DNA from: Bacteroidota bacterium
GTDB lineage: Bacteria; Bacteroidota; Bacteroidia; Flavobacteriales; Weeksellaceae
Assembly: GCA_023386965.1 (NCBI GenBank)
Contig: JAEWIR010000046.1
Location: 186,001-250,000, forward strand
DNA: 64,000 bases
Reading direction: 5' to 3'
The first letter of the stretch is position 1, and every line of letters starts with the position of its first letter. Shown piece after piece: positions 1 through 9,171 of the stretch. The notes below the pieces were generated by a model. It worked only from the letters and a program-made list of their open reading frames with translations, was not told the DNA's origin and ran no database searches. The position numbers and the translations under genes were made by a program.

Positions 1-1
1 G

Positions 2-37
2 AATATTGAATCAGTATACGAAATAATTAATGATTAA
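2..37 (+). CDS. C-terminal end of an upstream gene (partial)
   Basis: An open frame enters from the left edge and ends at a TAA at 35-37, reading NIESVYEIIND before the stop. Eleven residues are too few to name a family. Its position directly before a surface-polysaccharide locus suggests, by inference only, that it is another gene of that locus. Confidence 0.35.
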   Translation, partial: NIESVYEIIND

Positions 38-263
38 GGTTATGATAAATAATAAAGACAGAAAACGTGATACTAGAGCCGGCCTGGAAAGAGAACTGAA
101 TATCCTGTTTGAAAATAGCGGAAAAGCCGGTAGTGGCAGACAATATCTTGAGAGCAGAGGTGTTAAGCAGGGGCCAAACGGCAGACTGGACCTGACCGGT
201 CTTGTGAGTGCAGTAACCCAGGTGGAGACACACAGAACCGCAAAACTAAGAATAACCGCTTAA
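30..263 (+). CDS. small hypothetical ORF, 77 aa
   Basis: The ATG at 30 overlaps the end of the preceding open frame by 8 bp, as in translationally coupled genes. The product would be 77 aa, basic and Gly/Arg-rich, with no signal peptide or membrane segment. I do not recognise a family. A 68-aa ORF lies on the opposite strand over the same bases, so coding potential is uncertain. It lies upstream of a clear terminator at 351-376, so it would be transcribed with whatever precedes it. It may equally be an untranslated 3' region. Confidence 0.25.
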   Translation: MIKVMINNKDRKRDTRAGLERELNILFENSGKAGSGRQYLESRGVKQGPNGRLDLTGLVSAVTQVETHRTAKLRITA

Positions 264-350
264 GCGGCACATGAAACCTTAATTTGCTGTCCTACCCGCA
301 ACCCCCTTTGTTGGTAGGTAAGTAAATTACTGTATTATAATTGTTTCTCA

Positions 351-376
351 GGGCATTTTTCGGAATGCCCTTTTTT
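351..376 (+). terminator. rho-independent terminator
   Basis: A 7-bp stem (GGGCATT at 351-357 with AATGCCC at 364-370) is followed by six T residues. It should end transcription arriving from the left and separate it from the transcript that starts near 490. Confidence 0.8.
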
Positions 377-488
377 GACTTTCAATTCCAAGACTATCTT
401 ATCAAGAGCGCCCACGTATTTTCAGAATGGGGGTTCAAACAGGTAAGATTTATCTCAGAAGATTTATAATTAATTAGCCTAAAAGATG

Positions 489-496
489 TATTTTTG
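489..496 (+). promoter_or_regulatory. -7 promoter box, TAnnTTTG type
   Basis: TATTTTTG matches the Bacteroidota -7 consensus TAnnTTTG. No convincing -33 TTG is seen. It would give a leader of about 170 nt before the aminotransferase gene at 668. The interval 377-667 holds nothing else that I can identify, and a 61-aa ORF starting at 486 lies over the promoter and looks spurious. Confidence 0.5.
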
Positions 497-667
497 TGCA
501 CTTACAGTCATCTTAGATAGTTATATGGTGAAATCATCAGGGAAAATGAATGTTAAAAAATCCACAGTTTTTCTGCTGGAGCTTTACAGACCTACCCTTC
601 TTATTATAGAACCTATTCTTGATCCGGCACTTTTTGCTGAAGCGGTGACCCTCAAAAAACACACTGG

Positions 668-1825
668 ATGAATCCAAAAATTTTACTTTCCACACCGCAT
701 ATGGGCGGAAATGAGCTGAAATTTATTCAAAAAGCCTTTGCAGACAACTGGGTGGCGCCTTTAGGGGCCAATGTAAACGGTTTTGAGTCGGATCTTGAAG
801 AGTATCTCGGTAACGGTACCCATGTAGCGGTGACCAGTGCCGGTACGGCAGCTCTTCATCTGGCACTGGTCATGCTGGAGATCGGAACGGGTGATGAAGT
901 GTTCTGTCAGTCTATGACTTTTGCCGCTTCAGCCAACCCCATTGCCTATGTAGGTGCCACACCCGTTTTTATTGACAGTGAAAAGGATACCTGGAATATG
1001 TGTCCGGAGGCCTTGCGGGAAGCGCTGGAAAACCGGGCACAATCGGGCAGGCTGCCCAAAGCGGTCATTGTGGTGCATCTGTACGGTATGCCGGCAAAGA
1101 TGGACGAGCTCACAGCACTTTGTGAGGAATATAACGTTCCGTTACTGGAAGATGCTGCTGAGGCTCTGGGCAGTTCCTACAAAGGTGTGAAATGCGGAAC
1201 TTTCGGCAAGATGGCGATCCTCAGCTTCAACGGAAATAAAATTATCACCACCTCCGGTGGCGGCGCTCTGGTGACCAAAGATCCCGCTCTAAAGAAAAAG
1301 TGTATTTTCCTGAGTACCCAGGCCAGGGACGCGGCGGCCCATTACGAACATACACAAATCGGTTATAATTACCGCCTCAGTAATATCTCAGCCGGTATAG
1401 GCAGGGGACAGATGGAAGTGCTGGACGAACGCGTAGCTGCACGGAGAAGGAATCAGTCCTTTTATTCCGAACTTTTTAAGGAAGTGGAAGGTATTGACGT
1501 ATTTACGGAACCCAATGATGATTTCTACTCCAATCACTGGCTAACCTCCATACTCGTGGACCCTACGAAAACAGGCTTTACGCGCGAAGATATGAGGTTA
1601 AAGCTGCTGAACCGCGGAATTGAATCACGGCCACTTTGGAAGCCTATGCATATGCAACCTGTATTTAAGGGTGCCGATTTCTTCGGTAGCGGAGTGTCGG
1701 GGGAGTTATTCCGGGACGGTCTCTGTATGCCGTCGGGCTCCAATCTCGGTCCCGAAGAACACGAGCGTATCGCTGCGGCAATACACAGCTTAGTTCCCAA
1801 TGTAGCCTGGTCACCAGGCGTATAG
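668..1825 (+). CDS. DegT/DnrJ/EryC1-type sugar aminotransferase
   Basis: The product is a 385-aa cytosolic PLP enzyme of the DegT/DnrJ/EryC1/StrS family that transfers an amino group to a nucleotide-activated keto sugar. The PLP-binding stretch DAAEALGSSYKG and the Schiff-base lysine in SFNGNKIITTSGGG are visible, and the length is normal for the family. The next gene is a PglF-type 4,6-dehydratase whose 4-keto product is the natural substrate. The pair therefore probably makes a UDP-4-amino-4,6-dideoxy-HexNAc of the bacillosamine type, as PglF and PglE do. The exact sugar is inference. It starts the surface-polysaccharide locus on the + strand. Confidence 0.88.
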   Translation: MNPKILLSTPHMGGNELKFIQKAFADNWVAPLGANVNGFESDLEEYLGNGTHVAVTSAGTAALHLALVMLEIGTGDEVFCQSMTFAASANPIAYVGATPVFIDSEKDTWNMCPEALREALENRAQSGRLPKAVIVVHLYGMPAKMDELTALCEEYNVPLLEDAAEALGSSYKGVKCGTFGKMAILSFNGNKIITTSGGGALVTKDPALKKKCIFLSTQARDAAAHYEHTQIGYNYRLSNISAGIGRGQMEVLDERVAARRRNQSFYSELFKEVEGIDVFTEPNDDFYSNHWLTSILVDPTKTGFTREDMRLKLLNRGIESRPLWKPMHMQPVFKGADFFGSGVSGELFRDGLCMPSGSNLGPEEHERIAAAIHSLVPNVAWSPGV

Positions 1826-1890
1826 ATCCAAAAAAACCACAAAATTATTGATGAAAAACTACTTTCTAACCCTCACCAAAATGCACGTGT

Positions 1891-3825
1891 ATGAAGCTTC
1901 ATAAAGTCGGCAACAAAATTTATGGTGGGGATACGCTGATTAACCTTACGGATATCCGTTATTTACCACGATGGGTCGTTTTAATCCTGGATCTGTGCTT
2001 CGTGGCTGTGGCAGTGTATTTTTCCTGCTATGTCATTGAAAAATTGACCTACAGCGTTCAGTCGGTATTTTTCGGGCGGGATTATATGTACTTCCTGATT
2101 CTGGGAGTCAGTGTGTTCTACATGTTTCTGTTCCGTACCTTTACGGGGATCATACGCCATTCCACTTTTATTGACCTCTTTAAGCTGTTTATGGCTACTT
2201 TCTGTACCACATTTACTGTTGGTGCGGGCAGTTTTCTGTTTAACCTGATCACAGGTGAACGGCTTATATATATGTCGATCCCTTTCTCGGCAATTTTTTT
2301 TACTACATCCTTTATTTTTCTTTTCATCTTCCGGCTGGCGGTGAAAGAATTTTTTTATTATGCCCGGGAGTACCGGCGCAGTGCACAGCGTACCCGGATT
2401 TGGGTACTCGGCATCGACGAACAAGCCGTTGCTGTGGCCAGAGCGGTACTTGATAACCCCAACCTGCCTTACCATATCGCGGGCTTCCTGACCCAGCGAA
2501 ATGATTCGGCCAGGGCCAGTCTGCTTGGAAAACCGATATACAGCAAAGACAAAATTGAGAATTCCACCAAAGAAGACCTGATGCTTGATGGTATCCTGGT
2601 GGTGAAGGAGATGATGAGTAAAGAGGAACTTAACCATTGGGTGGCTTTTTTTCTGGAAAAAGACCTGCAGGTTTACAAAGCTCCAACGCTTCAGCAGTTG
2701 CGTAACAACGACCCCGATGCGTCCATCAAATCACTTCAGATTGAAGACCTGCTGAACCGCAAGACCATCAAGTTACAGAATGACGAAATAAAAAGCCGCC
2801 ATCACGGGAAAACCATACTGGTTACGGGTGGCGCAGGCTCCATCGGTAGTGAGATCGTAAGACAGGTAGCACAGTACGAGCCCGCCCAGATCGTGGTGCT
2901 GGACCAGGCTGAGACACCGCTGTATGAAATTGAGCTGGAACTTCGGGCCAATTTTCCAAAGGTCAACTTTAAGTTTGTACTTGCTGATATCTCCAACCGT
3001 CACCGAATTGAGCCCCTGTTTCAGAAGTACAGTTTTTCCATGGTCTACCATGCTGCTGCTTATAAGCATGTTCCCCTAATTGAGGAGAATCCTCACGAAT
3101 CCATTCTGGTTAATGTGCTTGGTTCTAAAAACCTCGCCTTCCTTTCCAGCCGGTACGGCGTGAACCGGTTCGTGATGATCTCTACCGATAAGGCTGTAAA
3201 TCCGACCAATGTGATGGGAGCCTCGAAGCGGACGGCGGAACTGTATGTTCAGGCCCTGCAGGAAGTGGAAAACAATAAAACGAAATTCATCACAACCCGT
3301 TTTGGAAATGTACTGGGATCCAACGGGTCCGTAATTCCCCACTTTAAGAAGCAAATTGAAAAGGGAGGTCCAATCACCATTACCCATCCCGATATCGTTC
3401 GGTATTTCATGACCATTCCGGAGGCCTGTGAGCTCGTACTGGAGGCCGGTACGATGGGAGAAGGCGGGGAGATCTTTGTTTTTGACATGGGTGAGCCGGT
3501 TAAGATCCTGGATTTGGCGGAACGTATGATTAAACTTTCCGGTCTGGAACCCGACCTGGATATCAAAATTGTATTCACCGGACTGAGACCCGGAGAGAAG
3601 CTTTATGAGGAACTGCTTACAGACGGTACGAAGACATTGGCTACCCATCACGAGAAAATACTTATTTCCAAAGATCCCTGTTTGCCCTTTAATCAGATAG
3701 ACAGTTTGACCAATCTGGTGATTAAGGCGGCATTGCGGCGTGATAAGGTTGATGTGGTGAGAAACCTGAAGGATATTGTGCCGGAATTTATCAGTAATAA
3801 TTCTGTGTACGAAGCACTGGATTAG
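1891..3825 (+). CDS. membrane-bound nucleotide-sugar 4,6-dehydratase (PglF/CapD/FlaA1 family)
   Basis: The 644-aa protein has four hydrophobic helices in roughly residues 28-150, a first Rossmann-like segment near 165 (WVLGIDEQAVAVA) and a C-terminal short-chain dehydrogenase domain starting with TGGAGSIGSE near 310. The usual YxxxK is replaced by MxxxK (NVMGASKR, near 440), which is the hallmark of the PglF/CapD dehydratases that convert UDP-GlcNAc to the 4-keto-6-deoxy sugar. It sits at the inner membrane and feeds the aminotransferase directly upstream. The gap to that gene is 65 bp. A repeat-rich gap follows, so this may be the end of a transcription unit. Confidence 0.9.
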   Translation: MKLHKVGNKIYGGDTLINLTDIRYLPRWVVLILDLCFVAVAVYFSCYVIEKLTYSVQSVFFGRDYMYFLILGVSVFYMFLFRTFTGIIRHSTFIDLFKLFMATFCTTFTVGAGSFLFNLITGERLIYMSIPFSAIFFTTSFIFLFIFRLAVKEFFYYAREYRRSAQRTRIWVLGIDEQAVAVARAVLDNPNLPYHIAGFLTQRNDSARASLLGKPIYSKDKIENSTKEDLMLDGILVVKEMMSKEELNHWVAFFLEKDLQVYKAPTLQQLRNNDPDASIKSLQIEDLLNRKTIKLQNDEIKSRHHGKTILVTGGAGSIGSEIVRQVAQYEPAQIVVLDQAETPLYEIELELRANFPKVNFKFVLADISNRHRIEPLFQKYSFSMVYHAAAYKHVPLIEENPHESILVNVLGSKNLAFLSSRYGVNRFVMISTDKAVNPTNVMGASKRTAELYVQALQEVENNKTKFITTRFGNVLGSNGSVIPHFKKQIEKGGPITITHPDIVRYFMTIPEACELVLEAGTMGEGGEIFVFDMGEPVKILDLAERMIKLSGLEPDLDIKIVFTGLRPGEKLYEELLTDGTKTLATHHEKILISKDPCLPFNQIDSLTNLVIKAALRRDKVDVVRNLKDIVPEFISNNSVYEALD

Positions 3826-3834
3826 GGAGATGCG

Positions 3835-3965
3835 GGCTGGTAGGGAAAGGCTGGAGGCTAGAGGCTTTATAACCCTCTAACCCTCTAACCTTTTAACCTT
3901 CGTGCAACAGTCTGGCATCTGGTATCTGAATCTGACATCTATTTCCTCATCCCACATTGCGTTGC
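3835..3965 (+). repeat. short intergenic repeat module inside the polysaccharide locus
   Basis: Between the dehydratase and the oxidoreductase gene are 7-8-nt degenerate tandem words: a run of CTAACC-type words around 3870-3900 followed by TCTGGCATCTGGTATCTG-type words to about 3945. The same word classes occur at about 21.9, 25.6, 35.4 and 57.2 kb, and the ATCTG orientation here is that of the inverted copy at 35.7 kb. No ORF is supported in the gap. Confidence 0.6.
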
Positions 3966-4024
3966 GTAGTACATTTTTATTTATATTTAAGGCCCCGATG
4001 ACGGGGAAGGAATAATTGGATAAA

Positions 4025-5116
4025 ATGTCGGAGAAGATAAGGTTTGCCGTGGTTGGATGCGGCCACATAGGCAAGAGACATGCGGAGATGATCAGCCGAA
4101 ACGGAGACTGTGAACTGGTGGCATTGGTAGACGTAAAACCGGAAGGCGAACTTGGGCTTACACCATATGGTGTGCCTTTTTTCTCGTCGCTGGACCAGTT
4201 GCTGTGCTCACACGTGGATGCCGATGTTATTACGGTGGCAACGCCCAACGGACTGCATTTTAAGCAGGCACTGCAGGTCCTGGAATCAGGATGCCACGTG
4301 GTGGTAGAGAAGCCCGTAACCCTGAACCGGGATGAAGCCGCCCAACTTATTGAGGTAGCTAAAGAACGTAGCAGAAGGCTTTTTTTAGTCATGCAGAACC
4401 GATATTCACCGCCTGCGGTTTGGCTAAAGGAAATGATATCCGGCGGCCAACTGGGCCAAATTTTTATGATTCAGCTTAACTGCTACTGGAACCGTGATGA
4501 CAGGTATTATACGCCCGGATCATGGCGCGGGACCAAAAATCTGGACGGCGGTACGCTGTTCACTCAGTTCTCCCATTTCATTGATATTATGTACTGGCTG
4601 TTCGGTGATGTGGAATATATTGATTCCTGGCTGGCCGATTTTAACCACAGTCAACTTACCGAATTTGAAGACAGCGGCATGATTCGGTTCAAATTTGAAA
4701 ACGGTGCAGTTGGCTGCCTGAACTTCTCTACTTCGGTCTGGAACCGGAATCTTGAAAGTTCGCTCACCGTTATCGCCGAAAACGGATCGGTAAAAATAGG
4801 TGGCCAGTACATGGACAAAGTGGAAGTATGCCATATAAAGGATTATGATATGCCGGAACTTGCGCCCACCAACCCTGAAAATGACTATGGCTCTTATAAA
4901 GGTTCAGCCTTAAATCATCATTTTATTTTCGAAAATATTGTAGACGTACTTAGGGAAAGTGCAGAGCCGGCTATCGATGCCACGGACGGGCTGAAGGTGA
5001 TTGACCTTATCGAAAGAATATATGCGGCTGCCGGTAAAGATTCTTACATGGGCAAAGAATATTTGAGCCTACGGCCCTCGGTTCAGCCGCAAGAGGATAA
5101 ACCGGTTATTAAATAA
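4025..5116 (+). CDS. Gfo/Idh/MocA family NAD(P)-dependent sugar oxidoreductase
   Basis: The 363-aa protein has an N-terminal Rossmann motif (VVGCGHIGKRH, residues about 8-18) and the family signature EKPVT near residue 96, followed by a C-terminal alpha/beta domain. It resembles WlbA/WbpB-type UDP-GlcNAcA 3-oxidases, and an acetyltransferase and an aminotransferase at 9.1-10.7 kb could complete such a pathway. However, the FdtA-type genes next to those two point to a dTDP sugar instead, so the substrate is open. I chose the ATG at 4025 over an in-frame TTG at 4016 because it is the stronger codon and keeps the Rossmann strand close to the N-terminus. Confidence 0.85.
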   Translation: MSEKIRFAVVGCGHIGKRHAEMISRNGDCELVALVDVKPEGELGLTPYGVPFFSSLDQLLCSHVDADVITVATPNGLHFKQALQVLESGCHVVVEKPVTLNRDEAAQLIEVAKERSRRLFLVMQNRYSPPAVWLKEMISGGQLGQIFMIQLNCYWNRDDRYYTPGSWRGTKNLDGGTLFTQFSHFIDIMYWLFGDVEYIDSWLADFNHSQLTEFEDSGMIRFKFENGAVGCLNFSTSVWNRNLESSLTVIAENGSVKIGGQYMDKVEVCHIKDYDMPELAPTNPENDYGSYKGSALNHHFIFENIVDVLRESAEPAIDATDGLKVIDLIERIYAAAGKDSYMGKEYLSLRPSVQPQEDKPVIK

Positions 5117-5126
5117 ATCAATATCG

Positions 5127-5134
5127 TATATTTG
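5127..5134 (+). promoter_or_regulatory. -7 promoter box before wza
   Basis: TATATTTG is a perfect TAnnTTTG box, and the wza start codon lies at 5151. No clear -33 TTG is visible. It suggests an internal promoter for the export and downstream genes. Confidence 0.55.
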
Positions 5135-5150
5135 TGGCTTAAGTAAAAAT

Positions 5151-5939
5151 ATGAAGAGACTCATTGGTATATTGCTGTTTCTTGCTGTCCTGCAATCCTG
5201 CACGGTACGCAAAGCCGATAAGCAGAACGAACTGAACTATCTGCAGAATGTGAGGCAAACCGCCACACAGGCAGCACTGGATAATGCTGCGTCAACCATA
5301 CAGAAAGGCGACCAGCTGGTTATTTTTGTATCTGCCAAAAATATGGAGGTGGTAAGGCCTTTCAACCAGGGATATTATACTGCACAGACTACGGCGCCGA
5401 ATGCGGCACCTAACATAGAGCGTACCTATCTGGTAGATTCTCAGGGAAATATTGATTTTCCGATTTTGGGAACAATCAATACCACAGGCAAGACCGTTGA
5501 AGCGTTTAAATCGGAGATGCATGAGCTTATTTCGAAATATGTTAAAGAACCCGTGGTAACGGTGAGGCTGGCCAATTTTAAAGTAACCGTGCTGGGTGAG
5601 GTGGCGCGCCCCGGTCAATATCCCATCCCTGAAGGTCAAACCACGCTCCTGAATGCGCTGGGGCTGGCAGGAGACCTAACGATCTATGGTAAACGCGATG
5701 ATATACTGATGGTGCGTAATGTAAACGGCGTGATTACTGAGGAAAGGATTAATTTGCTGGATGCCAATTTCATCAACTCTCCATTTTTCCAGCTGAAACA
5801 GGGTGATGTCATCTATGTCTCAGCAAATCCAACCAAGGAAAAAGTGGCGAGGCTGGATCCGAACACCGGCACCTATATCGCCATCGCAGGTACGCTGATC
5901 GGCCTGGCAGGTATCTTCATTACCATTTTCAAGAATTAA
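5151..5939 (+). CDS. wza: Wza-type polysaccharide export lipoprotein
   Basis: The 262-aa outer-membrane export lipoprotein has a signal peptide ending in the lipobox LQSC (Cys at about residue 17), a Poly_export domain (about 40-135), an SLBB domain (about 145-230, containing VLGEVARPGQYPIPEG) and a short hydrophobic C-terminal helix at about 240-258. Proteins of this family form the outer-membrane channel for capsule or exopolysaccharide. It is followed after 20 bp by the Wzc-like kinase, the standard partner. It is shorter than E. coli Wza, as is usual in Bacteroidota. Confidence 0.92.
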   Translation: MKRLIGILLFLAVLQSCTVRKADKQNELNYLQNVRQTATQAALDNAASTIQKGDQLVIFVSAKNMEVVRPFNQGYYTAQTTAPNAAPNIERTYLVDSQGNIDFPILGTINTTGKTVEAFKSEMHELISKYVKEPVVTVRLANFKVTVLGEVARPGQYPIPEGQTTLLNALGLAGDLTIYGKRDDILMVRNVNGVITEERINLLDANFINSPFFQLKQGDVIYVSANPTKEKVARLDPNTGTYIAIAGTLIGLAGIFITIFKN

Positions 5940-5959
5940 CTTTTATTAGTCTGAATTAG

Positions 5960-8323
5960 ATGAGCGAAACATCAAATACAGAAGTGCATGCTTCTGAGGA
6001 GGTAAACATTAATGAAATAATAAAGCCGTACCTCCGCAAATGGTGGTGGTTTGTGCTTTCCGTCTTAATTTTACTGGCACTGGCCATTTTTTATATTAAG
6101 ATCGCTACGCCGGTTTACAGCATCACGTCAACAGTATTGATTAAAGACAGTAAGAAGGCGCCTTCCGCAGACATGGCTATGCTTTCGGATCTCAGCGGCA
6201 TGGGATCTATGGGTACCAACAGCATTGAAAATGAGATTGAAGTCCTGAAATCCAAAAAACTGATGCAGGATGTAGTTAATCAACTGGGTCTGCAAACCAT
6301 GCTGGTTAATAAGGACGGTCTTATTACAACTGAGCTGTATGGTGATTCAGCGCCGCTGCTCGTGAAACTCATCAGCGAAAAAAGTACAGAAAAGCCCTTA
6401 TGGGCACCACTTAGCGTAAAGATAAAAGGTGACCGGATTGTCCTGGAATCCGAGGATCTTCCCAAACCGGTTGCTACCACTTTCGGGAAGACAGTAAGCC
6501 TGCCTTATGCAAATTTCATTCTCCTGCGGAATCCCGATTACGACTCCTCCAAGAAGGAGGATATCGGGGAACTGCAAATCCATTACCGGCCGACCGCGAA
6601 AACGGTTAATGATTTCCAGAAAATGACCCACATCGACCTGGTAGATAAGGACGCAACGGTTGTGGAACTGTCCATGGATTATCCACATATCGGTAAAGGA
6701 AAACAGATCATCAATAAACTCGTAGAATCCTACAATGCCGATGCAATAAATGATAAAAATTCAGAATCGAAGAAAACGAAGGACTTTATTGATGACCGGA
6801 TCCGAATCATTGCCAATGAACTCGGAGAGGTAGAAAGCCAGAAAGAGCAGTTTAAGGTTGCCAACAAAATTACCGACATTCCGACCGAGGCCGGTCTTAC
6901 CTTGGGAAGTTCCGCCAGCGCACGGGCCCGGTTGCTTGAGACCGAGACGCAATTAGAACTTACCAGTGACCTTATCTCGTATATGTCCAGGCTGGGCAGC
7001 AACCAAACGCTCCCTTCGAGTGTAGGTTTAAGCAACCCTACAGCTTCAGCCAATATTCAGGCTTACAATCAGCTTATCCTGGAACGCAACAACCTCCTCG
7101 AAAATGCCACACCTCAAAACCCACTTATTACCGACCTTAACCGCCAGTTAGCGGTGCTGCGGTCCTCAGTAATGGATAACCTGGTTAAAAATCGGACTGC
7201 CTTACAGGCTACAAGGGATCAGATCGCGGGAGAGCAGAATGTGCTGGATTCAAAGATCCGTAAAATACCTGCGCAGGAAAAACTCTTCCGCAGCATCGAA
7301 AGACAGCAGCAAACTAAGGAAAACCTATACTTACTGCTATTGGAGAAAAGGGAAGAGGCAGCGATCTCACTGGCCATTACGGCTCCGAAGGCTAGAATCA
7401 TAGACAAAGCCTATCCCTCGGAGAAACCGGTATCGCCGAAGAAACTTGTGCTCCTGGCTGTGGCACTGCTTGTAGGTGTCCTGCTGCCCTTTGCACTTAT
7501 TTATATCCGTGAGCTTCTGAACAATAAGATCCGGTCTAAACACGACCTGGAGAAACTTTCGCATGCGCCTATCCTGGGTGAACTGCCACAGGTGGAGAAA
7601 GGCCAGAGTGAACTGGTGGGTCAGAATGACCTGTCGCCCATGGCGGAGGCTTTCCGGATTATCATTACCAATATGAACTTCATGCTTCCGAGGAAGGATA
7701 AAGGTAAGGTTGTGTTTGTGTCCTCATCCGTAAAAGGGGAGGGGAAAACTTTCGTATCCGTTAACCTGGCGCTCACTTTGGCAACACCAAGGCACAAGGT
7801 TCTGATCATCGGTTCGGATATCCGAAATCCACAGCTTCAGCGTTACAATCCAGCGCGCAAGGGACTGGCAGGTCTCACTGAGTTCCTGCATGATGAGGAT
7901 ACCCAGCTGAAGGACATTATCCATCAGAGCAGCTTCAACGAGTATTGCGACGTGATCTATTCGGGCAGTATCCCGCCAAACCCAACAGAACTTCTGTCCA
8001 GCGGGCGTTACGAACTGCTTATTGAGCAGGTAAAACCTTATTACGACTACGTGATTCTTGATACCGCACCACTGATGCTGGTGACTGATACCTTCCTTTT
8101 TGCGGAAATGGCAGACGCCACGCTGTACGTTACGCGATCCGGATACACGGAGAAAGGACTTATTGACTTCGCCAATAAACAGATAGACGCCAAGAAGATC
8201 AAGAATGTGGCTTTTGTTCTGAACGATGTAGAGAAATCTTATTTTGGATACGGCAATAAGTATGGATATGGATATAGTGCCCAGGAAAAATCCTTTTTTC
8301 AGAAACTGCGGGACCGTTATTAG
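5960..8323 (+). CDS. wzc: Wzc-like polysaccharide co-polymerase and BY-kinase
   Basis: The 787-aa inner-membrane protein has a Wzz domain with a first helix at about residues 30-50 after the WWW segment, a long coiled-coil periplasmic part, a second helix at about 495-520 and a cytoplasmic tyrosine-kinase domain. Walker A is SSVKGEGKTF (about 586-596), the A' motif is in IIGSDIRNPQ (about 614) and Walker B is VILDTAPLM (about 698). The C-terminus has a tyrosine cluster (YFGYGNKYGYGYS), the usual autophosphorylation site that controls chain length. It works with Wza and Wzy. Confidence 0.93.
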   Translation: MSETSNTEVHASEEVNINEIIKPYLRKWWWFVLSVLILLALAIFYIKIATPVYSITSTVLIKDSKKAPSADMAMLSDLSGMGSMGTNSIENEIEVLKSKKLMQDVVNQLGLQTMLVNKDGLITTELYGDSAPLLVKLISEKSTEKPLWAPLSVKIKGDRIVLESEDLPKPVATTFGKTVSLPYANFILLRNPDYDSSKKEDIGELQIHYRPTAKTVNDFQKMTHIDLVDKDATVVELSMDYPHIGKGKQIINKLVESYNADAINDKNSESKKTKDFIDDRIRIIANELGEVESQKEQFKVANKITDIPTEAGLTLGSSASARARLLETETQLELTSDLISYMSRLGSNQTLPSSVGLSNPTASANIQAYNQLILERNNLLENATPQNPLITDLNRQLAVLRSSVMDNLVKNRTALQATRDQIAGEQNVLDSKIRKIPAQEKLFRSIERQQQTKENLYLLLLEKREEAAISLAITAPKARIIDKAYPSEKPVSPKKLVLLAVALLVGVLLPFALIYIRELLNNKIRSKHDLEKLSHAPILGELPQVEKGQSELVGQNDLSPMAEAFRIIITNMNFMLPRKDKGKVVFVSSSVKGEGKTFVSVNLALTLATPRHKVLIIGSDIRNPQLQRYNPARKGLAGLTEFLHDEDTQLKDIIHQSSFNEYCDVIYSGSIPPNPTELLSSGRYELLIEQVKPYYDYVILDTAPLMLVTDTFLFAEMADATLYVTRSGYTEKGLIDFANKQIDAKKIKNVAFVLNDVEKSYFGYGNKYGYGYSAQEKSFFQKLRDRY

Positions 8324-8342
8324 TCCTTAACTGAATCACACC

Positions 8343-8747
8343 ATGAATACGCCCTTGATATTACAGCTTCCCAAGATTATTGATCCGCGGGGAAACCTGT
8401 CTTTTTTTGAAAACCCAAACCAACTTCCTTTCCCTATTAGAAGGACATATTGGATCTATGATGTTCCGGGGGGAGAGATACGCGGAAGTCATGCATTTAA
8501 GGAGCAGCAGGAGTTCATTGTGGCGCTGTCCGGAAGTTTTGATGTGGTACTGAACGACGGCAATACTGAAGAGAAATTTTCACTGAACAGATCCTACTAT
8601 GGGTTATTTGTCCCGGAAATGTACTGGCGCAGACTGGAAAATTTTTCCACCAATGCTTTGGCTCTCATCGTTTCCAACAGACAATTTGATTCCAGTGACT
8701 ATATCCGCGATTTTAATGAATTTATAGACCTTAGGAATGCAGATTAA
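8343..8747 (+). CDS. FdtA/QdtA-type cupin, first copy, with a changed active-site His
   Basis: The 134-aa RmlC-like cupin belongs to the FdtA/QdtA (WxcM C-terminal) family, which isomerises dTDP-4-keto-6-deoxyglucose to the 3-keto sugar. The segment RGSHAFKEQQEF aligns with RGAHAHKECHQF of the next gene. The first histidine is kept, but the second His of the HAH motif is Phe. As I recall, both histidines are needed in characterised FdtA, so this copy may be inactive, changed in specificity, or a partner subunit. It overlaps the second copy by 11 bp. Confidence 0.82.
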   Translation: MNTPLILQLPKIIDPRGNLSFFENPNQLPFPIRRTYWIYDVPGGEIRGSHAFKEQQEFIVALSGSFDVVLNDGNTEEKFSLNRSYYGLFVPEMYWRRLENFSTNALALIVSNRQFDSSDYIRDFNEFIDLRNAD

Positions 8748-9171
8748 GACGGTATTTGACTGTTCGGTGATTGAACTGGGCAAAATCAATTTTGCTGAGG
8801 GAAATCTTACCGTAGTTGAGAATAATTCGGATTTCCCATTTGATGTGAAACGGATATTCTACTTATATGATATAGCGGGGGGTGAGAGCCGTGGGGCTCA
8901 CGCACATAAGGAGTGCCACCAGTTTCTTATTGCTGCGAGCGGCAGTTTTGAAGTTAGCTTAGATGACGGTCTGTACAAAAGACAAGTATTCCTAAACCGT
9001 CCGAATATTGGATTGCACATTCCACCGGGCGTATGGGCTTCGGAAGTTAATTTCTCATCCGGCGCAATCTGTCTGGTGCTGGCATCCCATACATATGATG
9101 AAAATGATTATCTGAGGAAGTACCAGGAATTTTTAAATTTTAGAAATGGCAATGATTCATCCGTTAGCTGA
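8737..9171 (+). CDS. fdtA: FdtA/QdtA-type sugar 3,4-ketoisomerase, second copy
   Basis: The 144-aa cupin keeps the full motif RGAHAHKECHQF and the following SGSFEVSLDDG strand, so it is the copy likely to be catalytically active on dTDP-4-keto-6-deoxyglucose. The reaction gives the 3-keto sugar used by the aminotransferase at 9627. It is a paralogue of the gene just upstream and overlaps the acetyltransferase start by 26 bp, which suggests translational coupling. Whether the product has gluco (Qdt) or galacto (Fdt) configuration cannot be told from sequence alone. Confidence 0.85.
   Translation: MQIKTVFDCSVIELGKINFAEGNLTVVENNSDFPFDVKRIFYLYDIAGGESRGAHAHKECHQFLIAASGSFEVSLDDGLYKRQVFLNRPNIGLHIPPGVWASEVNFSSGAICLVLASHTYDENDYLRKYQEFLNFRNGNDSSVS

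Noticed and set aside
486..671. 61-aa ORF before the first aminotransferase
   Set aside because: Its ATG lies over the -7 promoter box and the sequence shows no recognisable feature.
1981..2637. 218-aa ORF on the minus strand
   Set aside because: It is antisense to the PglF-type gene, whose helices and SDR motifs are clear.
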